The notes below the pieces were generated by a model. The model saw only the letters and a program-made list of their open reading frames with translations. It was not told where the DNA came from and did no database searches. Position numbers and translations under genes: made by a program. This document shows positions 9,801 to 20,639 of a stretch of DNA of 46,109 nucleotides, piece after piece (within the stretch, counting starts at the first letter, position 1; the number at the start of each line of letters is the position of its first letter). The DNA comes from Lingula anatina (lineage: Eukaryota; Brachiopoda; Lingulata; Lingulida; Lingulidae). The DNA lies in assembly GCF_001039355.2 (NCBI RefSeq), contig NW_019775614.1, positions 247,801 to 293,909 on the forward strand, in the 5' to 3' direction.

Positions 9801-12715
9801 ATCATAGCTGCTGAACACCTGGTAATTTCCTGGTGATATTTTCTTAGCAATATCCAGTCTGCCTGGAAATTTGATTGGTTTCTTTGTTTGTTCAAGAGCC
9901 TCTAGTTGCCATTTTATGCCCGGCTTGGGGAGATTGGCCTTATGGCAGAGGCGCTAAAACAAACAAAAACTCCTGGAATGGAAAAACAGTGCATGCAGGG
10001 CTCGAGTTTGATTTCATCGTTGTTGTTCTACAGTGTTTCTTTTTTCTAGCACTCTTATCTCCGTGGAGTTATTTTCTTAGAATCTTCAATCTGAATTAGT
10101 GTCTTTTCTGTCAATCTGGTGGAATTATAAGGAGATAATGACATTTCAGTGCTGAAATAAATCTGTTTTTGTTTATTCTGTCATGATGCCATCATTTTGA
10201 CAACATCTCGTGATTAATGTGAAATATTTGGCAAGATTTTCACAGCAAAGCAAAATGCCACAGCTTATTCTAATCCAAGATAACCCTAGGAGTGTAGTGT
10301 GAATCTTTCCCAAATCTACAACTTTTTTTTTTAAGATCAAACATGTTTGTGTAGTCCTTAAAGTGTTGATTCTGTCCTTGATGTAGTATATATCAGAAAG
10401 AAAAGTTGAAACTGAACTTAGTGTATGATTTAATTACAAATAAGTCAGAGGTAAGCGGTAGTCTCTTTGTATTTCTTGCACCAATTTGCCTCTATTTGCC
10501 CATTGTACTAGTAATTCCTTATGAGATCTGAACATTTCACGGGGATATACCTGGTGAAAATGTTTACTCTAAACTAAGTTCCTAAACTAAATTCAGATAC
10601 ATTTTCTAGGAAACAAAATTGATTGCTATGAATCTGCATATTTTTGAAGATGTCTATTTGAGTGATTGTGATAAACGTTTTTTTCTTATTCACTTGACAC
10701 ATCATAATACTGTCTTTATTAAAATTCAAGATTGGATCTCAATGATGGAGCAATTTAATGAACGTGGATTTACTATTGATTGATGACAGTCTTTGTCTTT
10801 CTATTTCAGAACAGTAACCCAGTTTGGGAAGACTTTGCTGCAAAGGCCATCAAACTCAACACAGTGCTAAGGTAACTAACACCTAAGTTTGTTTGCATAG
10901 ACTTTTGTGTAATTGAAATTGAAAACAGATTTCAAAATAATTAGTTTCACATTGTAGATGCTTGTATTCAAAGCTTGCATAAGAATTCGAAACCGTGTAT
11001 TGTTTTCTTTACACAACTCTGTTTTATATGTTTTTTGTAGCAAATTTTTGTTTTAGTTTCAGATCTTATTACTGTGGTATTTGATCAGTTAACACTTGAA
11101 GTACAACATAAATTAGGTGAAAAAGAAAAAAATTATGCATTTGACTAAAACTTTTTCTCTTATATATATTTTCATTTTTCAAAAGATGAGAAAGTAGTTT
11201 TGTGATGCAGTAGTAAAGTGAATGTAAGATATATTTTATTTCCACTATTAGATGATGGGGGGGGGGGGGGGGGGGGGTTGGAGGCTATGAAGCAGGGCAA
11301 CACACATCCTAGTTCCTGAAAATGTCCATGTTCAGATTATGCTCAGTCCTAAACATATCCTTATTTTCTCATAAGGAAAGATATGATCACATTCAAATTT
11401 ATCCTTGTTTTCTTTTGAAATTCTAATTGGTTGCGGGAATTTTCATCAAAAACCAAAACCAGGAAGATACTTTAGCATCTCATCATTGTTAACATTGCCA
11501 GGTAGATCTCTGAAAGCCTGGGTGTTCTCTCCCTTGGGAGGGATGATGTCTCCCTGGGGAGGGATAATTTCATAGGAGTGAATAAGACCAGATTGTACAA
11601 GGTCACGGGTGTAATCTTACCACATTGTTTAATTGATGGCAGAAATAGCACAGTAGGTAATCTACAATGAAGACTACACCTTAATGCATAATTCATGCCA
11701 CAGTTTATTGGGATATACAGCTTCCTCAAGGCCCTCTGTGAAGCGTATAGCATATGGTGTGCTTGGAAAATATGGATTATCAATATTGAGTTGTGTTTAT
11801 ACATGGTTTGGGGTATGGGGGTTAGTGATAGTGCCCTGTTAAGGCGTTTAATTGTGTTAATGAAAGATGGTAGTTATTGAGCACGTATGGGGCTAATGAG
11901 CTGTCTAATGCAGATGACAACAGAGTCAGCCCTTTTATTTTTTTTTTACTTTCTTTTTTTTTTTTTTTTTTTCAACTTACATTCAGGGTTTCTTCTAATG
12001 GGCCTGTAGCATTATTAAATATTTTCAGATTTTGTAATTAAAATGAGTGTCATTGAAGGAAAACAACTGTATTTGTTTAATTACACTCACTTGATTTTAC
12101 AAAAAAAGAAAAAGAAAGATCTTCATGGTTATAAGAACTTGTAATGAAATAAAAACAAACTTGGACATTTTGAGATATTTCAATCTTGCAATTGCGTAAT
12201 AAAATCTGTAGCCATGTTTAAGTTCGAAGCAGTTAGTTGCTGTATAAAATCTACAGTGACTTATCTCCCAGAGACTTGAAATATTATTTACTGAGTTAGG
12301 TAATTATTAGATTGGCTGAAACGGAAGTCATGCCAAAATTCTTTAGGTCTCACGACTTAAATTGAGTTATGAATATTTATGTTGGTAATTTTCATCTCCG
12401 TGATTAGAACTTAATCAGGAAACAACATTATTTCTTATCAGGTATCTACTAGTTGATGGTTTGAGCGACCTTGTTTTGCTGAGGTGGAAACGAACCAAGC
12501 TCTAGTCATTTTCTTCATTGGGTTATCAGATCCTTTAACTGAGTGTAATTTGAATGCATACTTTATTCTGGGATATAAACGTCAATAAATGCATTAAGTT
12601 TTTTAAAAGATTTTTGAAAATAATTATGTTTTTCTCTTCAGAACTACAATTCTCGCAGCAGGAGCTTTTTTAGAAGCTTTCCAAAAAGTCGCTGACATTG
12701 CGACAAACTCTAGAG
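6794..12715 (+). CDS. MTSS1: MTSS1/MTSS2 (missing-in-metastasis) homologue, first three coding exons, I-BAR domain start
   Basis: The exons 6794-6862, 10810-10871 and 12642-12715 join in frame and encode 68 residues plus one base. The product matches the N-terminus of the IMD (inverse BAR) domain of MTSS1/MTSS2: CSALGGLFQTIINDMK, then NPVWEDFAAKAIKLNTVLR, then AFLEAFQKVADIATNSRG. In this family the I-BAR dimer binds PI(4,5)P2-rich membrane, bends it outward and links it to actin through a C-terminal WH2 motif and Rac signalling. Only about a quarter of the domain is here, and the serine-rich region and WH2 lie downstream. The start ATG has good context (AACATGG) and corresponds to the family N-terminus. 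Vertebrates have two paralogues; the expected invertebrate single-copy gene is pre-duplication, so the MTSS1 symbol stands for the family. Confidence 0.93.
6863..10809 (+). other. MTSS intron 1
   Basis: This intron is 3.95 kb with a GTAAGA donor and an ATTTCAG acceptor. No coding was recognised. It contains one MITE-like element (8569-8783) and otherwise unique AT-rich sequence; CpG-containing sequence persists to about 7100. Confidence 0.85.
8569..8783 (+). mobile_element. MITE-like element, family A, copy 1
   Basis: A copy of the same sequence lies in reverse orientation at 34525-34728. The ends are inverted repeats: the left starts CATTCCAAGAGATTTAGATC, and the right end read backwards starts CATTCCCATAGATTTTAGAC. 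The interior shares CCTAACTCCCTGGGG, GTTAATTAC, TTACAGCTT, GTAGGCGG and GACAGTAATCTAG with the other copy. Size is about 215 bases with no coding capacity, as expected of a non-autonomous DNA transposon. No clean target duplication is visible. Confidence 0.65.
10810..10871 (+). CDS. MTSS1: MTSS exon 2
   Basis: This 62-base exon reads NSNPVWEDFAAKAIKLNTVL, and its final AG joins A of exon 3 to make arginine. The acceptor is CTATTTCAG and the donor GTAACT. PVWEDF is nearly invariant in MTSS I-BAR domains. The GSY of human before PVWEDF is NSN here. Confidence 0.93.
10872..12641 (+). other. MTSS intron 2
   Basis: A 1.77 kb intron without recognised coding. It contains a run of 21 G (11257-11277) and T-rich tracts around 11937-11972. 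The GTAACT donor and TTCTCTTCAG acceptor are normal. Confidence 0.85.
11257..11277 (+). repeat. Poly(G) tract, 21 bases
   Basis: An uninterrupted run of 21 guanines lies in an AT-rich intron. G runs of this length can form quadruplexes in the sense-strand RNA and are also prone to sequencing length error. Confidence 0.95.
12642..12715 (+). CDS. MTSS1: MTSS exon 3
   Basis: A 74-base exon. After the split arginine it reads TTILAAGAFLEAFQKVADIA then TNSRG, ending in phase 1 before the strong donor GTAAGT. FLxAFQKVADxATN is the family signature of the second I-BAR helix. The next exon should open with G-[TA]-[RK]-[DE]-I-G-S-A-L, and no such exon was found in the rest of the window. Confidence 0.94.
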
Positions 12716-12719
12716 GTAA

Positions 12720-15700
12720 GTGATAAAAATAGCAACACACTCATTTCTTTTCTTCTTATATCTGACATATGAAGTGCTGCTGTTGTACTCCTTCAGAAGC
12801 CCCAGAAATACTGTGGGGTCTTGCAAGGAGTGGATGGTTGCATTCACATGAGGGCTAACTTAGAATGGAACCAGACTTAATGACATCACTAGACAGCTAC
12901 TTGCTGCACTCTCATTTGGAGAAATTTTCTCTTTATTGTTTAACTCAAAATTTTGAACCAATTATCACTAATAGAAACAAAAAAAAATTACCTTTTATTG
13001 TAGCCAAACTTGAAGAGGTGAATATATCATTCGACAAAAAATTATTGTGCTAAAAGTTTCTGATAATTTTTGGAGTACAGTTGAATGATGTTATTTATAA
13101 ATTTCATAAGAAAATTTGAAATCTTTTTCTGGACTAAAAAGTCTAAAAGCAGAAGGCTTTTTAATCCATATAAATTGAAGAACTATACATCACTTTACTA
13201 TGGGGAGTCCAGAACATATTACTAGTACTTCAAAGACTTCAAAGAGGACAAATAAGAGTCATATTGTTAATCTGGCTGTCCATTAAAGTCAATTAGTATT
13301 TCTCCAGTGTAAGTTAGTACATCCTAATGTGTCCATGGTCCCTACTCTGTATCAGGATGATGCATGTTTTAATTCATTTCCCCTCTCCCAACTACTGGAA
13401 ACTGTTATCTGATTATGAGTCACGGGATGCTGCTTTGTTTTTTAAAAAAATCATGAGACAAATCTCAAGGGGAAATTTCTCATCTGATAGATTTTGGGGG
13501 TTTTTTTTCTTCCATTTGAAAATTGTCTATGATTCACACTTCATTCTTCATTATGTTATCTCATATTTATTTGCTAGGTGTGTAATACATACTGTTCACA
13601 TACATTGTTCTTTTGTGTTGTATTAAGGGAGAAGATTATATTCCAGGATTTCCTAATGTCTCTGTACAAGTTGATGGTTGTGGAGGTAGCAGGTGATTTC
13701 TCAGTTTCTCATTTGTTTTAAGAAAAGCATACCTGGGTCCTTGTGGAGAAGAAAGTGCTTGGCGTGTGCCACACGTGTCGGCGGCTGCTGATCAGGGAGA
13801 CTTTATTGAAGTGTCCTAGCTTTCTTTTACTTGGTTTTAATGTGAAGACTAGTTTTCAGATTACTTTGACTCAAGGTTTATCAGTAAGAGGTCCCTAAGA
13901 TTAGAAATAGCGTGTCTGTTTCACAAAAGGGAAGACATGGTTCATGTGTCAGACAAATTGTCTTTCTTAAGTTGACTAAAACAAATTTCTCCTAGATGGA
14001 AGTTGACAAAAATTTATGAAGTTAAAAGTTGGGACCAACTCTCAGTTTGGCTTCTGTTGTGGAACTTGACCCAGACTTTACCTGTACATCTACTAGTACT
14101 GGCTTAGGCTTCCAAGGAGAAAGTATTAAAAATAAATACAAACCATAATAGACCCTGACTCATTAGGTATTCTTCTCACACTGAAGTGAAGCCATGGAGG
14201 GAATATTAAACATGGTCTATGCAGAGAGTTTCCGCGCTCTTGTGAGAGGCTTCACTTGGGAGTCGTGCGTCACCCATTTTACTTTCAGATCAATACTGAT
14301 TGTGACGGGGATGAAAAAATGTAGATTTATTTTCAAAATTTCACCACCTCTGTCCATTTGCACTTTTATCCCATTCTGGTGGAGTTGCTGGTAGTAATGA
14401 ATTGTACGCAAATCCACCACAGAACCAGTGGTAATCTACTTTTATGGGTATATCTCCATTGTTCACTGTTATCCATCTACCGTTTACAGTGTAGTAAGGG
14501 CTTCATTTCTGATTGATATTAATAACATGGGATGCAGTATGTTTACTAGAAATGGAGCCTTCAATAACAAAAATCTTGACAATCGTTGACGGTCTCTGAG
14601 TGACGACTACCTGAGATCGATAAAGTCATGATTGCAGCGCAGATATGAATAATGACGCTCAAAAGCCTCATAATGACAGTTCAAATATTGCACACACATT
14701 GGGTGTGATATTATAAGAATACAACTTCCCTGGGTGTTATGACAGGCCCTTCAATGATTCCAGTCACTAATCAATAGGACGCTTGATGGTCAAGTGCAGA
14801 CACTGGTAGAGCTGACAATGGCGGTGTAGATTGGTCGACATATTAATATTGATCACAGGCCAGAATTGATTCGCGATATTTACATATGTTATAATTACTA
14901 TGTTTTGTATGTGATGTTTACCTGGGAATGACTGTGTGTGTTGTGCTGTAATTTAGCTTTTATTATGAATGATATAGTACCCCTCATGCTGGGAGCCGTG
15001 AATTATTGATGGATGTTTTAGGTTTGGAGATTAAGTAATGCCTGGGAGTAAGTGTGACAGGTACATGAAGGAAGGCATTGATCAGGAGGATGGTTTGATG
15101 TTGATTTTCAGGGCAAAAGGAGAGTAAAATACAACCTTTTTTTTTTTTTTTTAAGTTTTTTTTTTACGTAATTTTCATGTTTTAAACCGGAGTTACGAAT
15201 GCTTTTTGAAAAGAAATACAATAATTTGAAAAGAATAATCTTGTCAATCCCCTTCCCTCACTCCTTCTCTCAAAAAGAATGAGACAGAGAATCAGCACAA
15301 TTTTTAAAGAGGCACACATCGTTAAAAATACTGATATGATATCGCGAGTACTTGTTTGTAAATAAACACCATTCATGTTTGACTATGTCCATGTTTTTAT
15401 CACTGGTAACATGAAACTGAAAATAAAGTCTGATCTGTCTGAGGAGTGCACCCAGTGATATATATATATATATACCCAATACAACAGACTTGGTGAGTAG
15501 GGTCAGTGAGCCGATACTTCCACACCCTGACACAGACCAACACCCAGCCTGGAAAACACAGGGCACATTATGACCACTTGGGCAGACTTCTTCACTGTGA
15601 CAGAGACGAGGAGAAGTAGGGGCCTGGTTTATACTAGAAACTAGACCTGACCTATAGGTGGTCTTAACGTTAACACTGAAAGTTGTGGTCTTTTTAGTTT

Positions 15701-18700
15701 AAGATGAGTCCACTTCTAGAGAGTAACCAGTGTCCAAAGCCATTTCCATCTTTCAATGAACCAGGAATGATGTTTCCTTTTATTTGGCTACTACTATATT
15801 CAACTTGGATCAAGGTAGTAGACTACAATTTCAGTCTTAAAGTTCAGACCAACTTTCAGTCCTAAGTTTTCTTGTTAGCCAGACCCCAGGCTGTTCATTA
15901 TAAAAACCTCTTCTATTCATTGAGTATAGAAGTGATACCCCATGGCTCTCAAGCATTGGTCTCTCATCTTAAACGTCTTTCTTTTATGAAACCTTGGACA
16001 TGCCGCAGGGCACAAGAATGGGCTGCCTTGTTGTAAGCAGTTGAAAGAATTTTTAAAAAAGGTCTTTGTTCCCCCAAAAGTAATCTATTCCTAAAAGGCT
16101 AAAAAAAGTGGACTAATCCTAGAGAAAAGAAAAAAATCTCTGGTTTCATTTTCACAAATGTTATCTCATGTTCAGAAAAAGTTAACATTTCAACTCAAAT
16201 GTCCTCTGGGTCATGGTCAGTTGTGTCCCAGTGTCTGGTGTTGTTGAGGGGTGGTATCAGCCATGGATACCAGACCTAGTTCAAAGTCTCTCAGAGTTGT
16301 ATGTAGTACAGGATATTTGCTGACTTTCAAATTGTATACAAAGAGGAGTATTGTGTTGAATTCAATTTCTTGAGGCAACAAACACAGAGGGATTCACATT
16401 AGATGTTGTTTATAGCAAAAAAAGAAAAATAAAAAATGGCTGCCGTAAGGGCAAATGAGGCTGGGATTAAAACAAAAATTGGTGCCATGCTTCTTGTGAC
16501 TAATATGTAAGATGTCTTGAAAGGGAAGTACTGTACATGAACAATGAAAGAGCTCATTTAAAGTACTAGAAACTAAGAAATATGACCACAGGAAAAGTGA
16601 ACGAAACAGTGTAAACCACTTAATTCAGTCTGTGTAGAATACTTCACTGGTATCATTGGTTGTATGGTTAAAAACAACAGGAAATGTTTTTCATAACGAC
16701 AAGAAACTCGGCACTGCCACTGACACTTGATGACTTCATCGATATAAAAAAATTGCACAGCCCAGGGAAATAAACTAAAGAGGGAAATATATGTACGGTC
16801 ACGACAAACTGATAAAATGCCTCTGCAATTTTTACTTTGTAAACAAGGTCCATTATCATCCCTGTGTTTTTTAGAAAAAGAACAGAAGATAAAGTATAAA
16901 ATGAAATTACCCCCGTCAAGCCACTGGCCTGCCTAAAACGTGTCATTAACTGGCGGTTAATGGGAAATTACCCAGTAGACAGGTGTTAAATTGTTCTTTG
17001 TGAGATTGAAAGTGAGATTGGAAAGTTCAGTTTTTGTATGAAGTCTTGTACTAGTCAAATATGACATGTGACTTATGCCACCTTTCTTTGCATTTGATTC
17101 CAAAGAAAAAAGGGGAAAATATGTGATTTGTTAAGAAAATACAGGTGGAGCTGATTAAACTTAGTGCACTTGTCAAAGAATATTATTTTATTGACTGACA
17201 GGTTATGAGAAAAGAAATTGCAAACAACTGTAATGCCACCCCCTCCACCTTTACTTGTTCAATATTGTAATATTTCTGCCATTTGTTCAGTTCTCACACT
17301 AAAATAAGTTCAGATTTACTGTTGTCTTCACAATGAAGACAGTGGAAGGGGAGTGGGGCCAAATAACCTTCTAATCAGTATATTAAAAGATATGTCACTA
17401 GAGATATTTAATAAAATCCCTCAGACACAAGTGTCCTCTGTCCTGCTCGCTGCCACCACCTAGTGATCTGTCAGTGTGTCCCACTGGCTGCCACCGGTCT
17501 TCTATACTGACTGTGTATCTCCTTTCCTAAATACCTGTCATTCATGATTCTAAAAGATGTTTTGTCTGACTGTTTGCATTCAAAAAGAAACCTCAAATTG
17601 CATTTACCCTCACCGGAAGTAGTTGGGGCAGACTTAAAGAGGGCCAATCCAAATACAGTGCAGTGATTTCGGTGCCCTGCATTCCAAACTGCACAGGTAA
17701 CTTTTCATTGAGCAAACAATTCTGGCGACCCTCTTTTGTTGTTGGGTTTCAAAAGGAGTGAAAGATTACCCATCTTCAGGGGTCATATTTGGTACAAATG
17801 GCCACTAAGGCACAACTCAACTCCCTTTATCTTCCTCCTGGGTTTTCCGACCCTGTGTGTAACATTTTCACCTGACTGTGTTACAGCCTGTGTGGAAGAG
17901 TGCACATTGCGTCATGTTAATGCAGTGGCATTCTGCGTCACATTATGATGATGTATTACGCCAGTAATGACCATCCGCAATAGGGTACTAGGGACAGGAC
18001 CTTTGTTGTCGTAGCACAAGATGAGGGGCGGCTATCTTTAAAGGATTGATGGACAATCTGTGTCCTACACCTCATGATGTTGCATATCTGAATGCAAATA
18101 GATCTTTATTACACACATGAAGGATGATGGAATTGTTAGATTGTTAATGAGAGAGAGAAAGAGAGAGAGAGAAATGCCACGTTTCCCTTTGGCCCTTTTG
18201 TATTGACTAATAACCATCTTATTATCCCTTTCTGATAACACTTTGTCATGCACAAGACCCAGGATATGCCAGAAAACCAGCATTATTTGTCTAAACAAGC
18301 AATTAAGTTTGACCACAATTTCATGTTCGTCTTTTTATCTGACTGTTTAGACAGTATAGGCTTCCTTGTTAAAATTGTCATAGTGAGACTCTTTCTTATT
18401 TAGAACAGTGTCACACATAATTTATGAATATACTCAGCTGTGACATAAGACTTTGGAGTTCCAGTCCATATTGAAAAAAAGAAGGGCAAAAAGAGATTGC
18501 TTGTGATACAACAATGAACGGAGCCATCTAAAACCACTAATGGTCAGATTGACGGGGAGATTACAAAGACTGGGAAGTGAGTGCGTGCTGTAATGTGAAT
18601 CATATCTTGTGGTTTTCTCCCCCCTCCAACTTATTGCATGCTATGGTAGAAAGACATGGCGTATTGTGTGTATATATGTGGCCAAATTATACTGTAGTAA

Positions 18701-20550
18701 TACAGACCTTTTTGCACCTGTGACACTACTTGTCAAAAAAAGTAGTCTGTCATATAAATGATCTTCCACTTTGTAATAACTGACTTCTTCCATCAGCCTC
18801 TCTGATTGAACTATTTACAAATAGTAGTTTCTTATGTTGAGGCTTGTAGCTTTAGGATCCTGCTGGGCAATTTTGAAAGGCGTCATTAGTCGATATATTT
18901 TATCAGCGCAATTTCACATCCCATTTCCTCATTCATTTGTATAGTATTCTCGCCATTCCGAGATAAAGTGCAACCCTTGCAAAGATCTTAATAGCCGTCC
19001 AAGATTTATCATAGATTGAGTAATTGTGATTGTGATTTAGATCGGCAAATTAGGAGTTGCCATGGAGGGAGAAATTCTGTAGCAGATCTGGAGATTTTGC
19101 TTAAAAGATAATCCATTAGAGACATTACAGAGAAATGTAACATAGACCTATGAATACACGTATGTGCATGCTCTGTGCATGTGTACTGCTTATAAAATGT
19201 ATGCATGCTGTAAAATGATTGAAGGAAAAGGAAGGTGTGGTAAAGTCTATATAATAGGGTTTGTGGTATTAAGTACAGCACCTCTATATTATTAATTGCT
19301 GAAGATCACTAAGCCATGAGGTGATTAACTAATGTGTTCCCATTGTAATGACTGGCCATTATTCACCATGTACACCTGTTATATAGGCCTAATGCCAGTC
19401 TTTAACCTGGGTGTACTCTCTTATTATTGTGTCCACTCATTTACCTAATGGCCTCTTGTTGGGGAGCACAAATGGGCTTGTGTTTTGATAATGTTTGATG
19501 TATTAAAACATGAGTCGTTAGCCGTTTTCAAGGTGGTACTCTTGTTGTGTGTAATTATTACAAATGTCCTCTTGTTAGAACTACCCTGGGATAATAACAT
19601 CAAGTCAGATAGGTGGGGTATTTTAGCCAGATTGAAGTAAAAACTTGAATTTTATCAGTGAATTTTACATAAAACAGGTAAAAGTTTTAGATCTTTTTGG
19701 CATATGTTTAAAGGAATCCCTTTAAAATTTACTGCTCAAAAGGAATTCCTGCTTTGTCATTCTGTCCTCCAATCAGTGGTATCAGGATTTAACAAGTTAT
19801 GTCATGGTCATCCTTGGTCGTTATGTCCAGTCATTAAGCACTACACATTATCAGTGGTCATTAGTAGCCAAAATGTTGACCAGAGAGATTACGACCTATC
19901 CTCTTCACCTGATATATTTCAATGTTTGTCATTTTACGCTGGACAAAGAAGGTCACATACTAGTACGGAATATCAGTGGATGAATTTAATATGTCAAACT
20001 AATTAACTATTGGGTTGTAATATGGATGTTGTAACAGGTGCCTGTCTTAGAAGGTGGTTTTGATAGTGGTCAGTTGATTGGTCATTCTGGTCACTTTTAT
20101 GTGGACGTGATCTATTTCACAGACAGGTGTGCCTACAGGTGTCTGTCTCTTGACCAGACAGGGCTAGTTAAATTATGTCCTCTCTTCTGTTATTTGTTTG
20201 GTCATCAGTATATTAAAGATTGAGTAAGATATTAAAGCTTCCCTGAGTTGGGGGTTTAAATGAAAACGCTTCAGTTGGAATTATCAATATCTGGGTTTGC
20301 TCTTGGGTGAAATTTCACTTCTCGTATCGTTGGATTATTTTGGCCAAATTGAAAATTTGTACTGTGGTGGCATTGGTAATATTAAGTAATGTTTCACAAT
20401 TCCCCTGGATGAACTAGAGTGTATATGTGTGCCATTTGACCAGTTTTTACCAGTTTTAGCCCTGAGATAATGAATTGATGTGCACATTTCCATTATTTGC
20501 TATTCTAGTCTTTGAATACAGCAACCAATATTGAAATATCGGAGACTCCT
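12720..20550. other. Intronic DNA without recognised genes
   Basis: Mostly unique AT-rich sequence. It holds a T run (15137-15152), a short (TA)n (about 15460-15473), a (GA)n run (about 18149-18172) and part of a diverged repeat at 15815-15887. No splice-bounded coding was recognised. Confidence 0.6.
15815..15887 (+). repeat. Diverged interspersed repeat, family C, copy 1
   Basis: About 70 bases align with 36756-36829. Both carry AGAC(T/C)A followed by TTTCAG and then GACCAACTTTC(A/G)GT in the same order and spacing, ending in an (A)GCCAGACCCC / AGCAGGCCC block. A fragment GGGACCAACTCTCAG also occurs near 14031. The family is not recognised. Confidence 0.45.
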
Positions 20551-20561
20551 ACACATAATAT

Positions 20562-20628
20562 GACAGACAGACAGGCAGGCAGGCATAGGCTAAGATTTGT
20601 CTTGTTCCCCCCCCCCCCCCCTCCCCCC
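20562..20628 (+). repeat. (GACA)n/(GGCA)n plus poly(C)
   Basis: Short GACA and GGCA tetranucleotide repeats (20562-20584) are followed 20 bases later by 15 C (20607-20621), a T and six more C. This is simple sequence with no gene. Confidence 0.85.
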
Positions 20629-20639
20629 AATACCACCGC

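Noticed and set aside
18149-18172. (GA)n run as a GAGA-factor regulatory element
   Set aside because: Short simple sequence with no other supporting promoter features; microsatellite is the simpler explanation.
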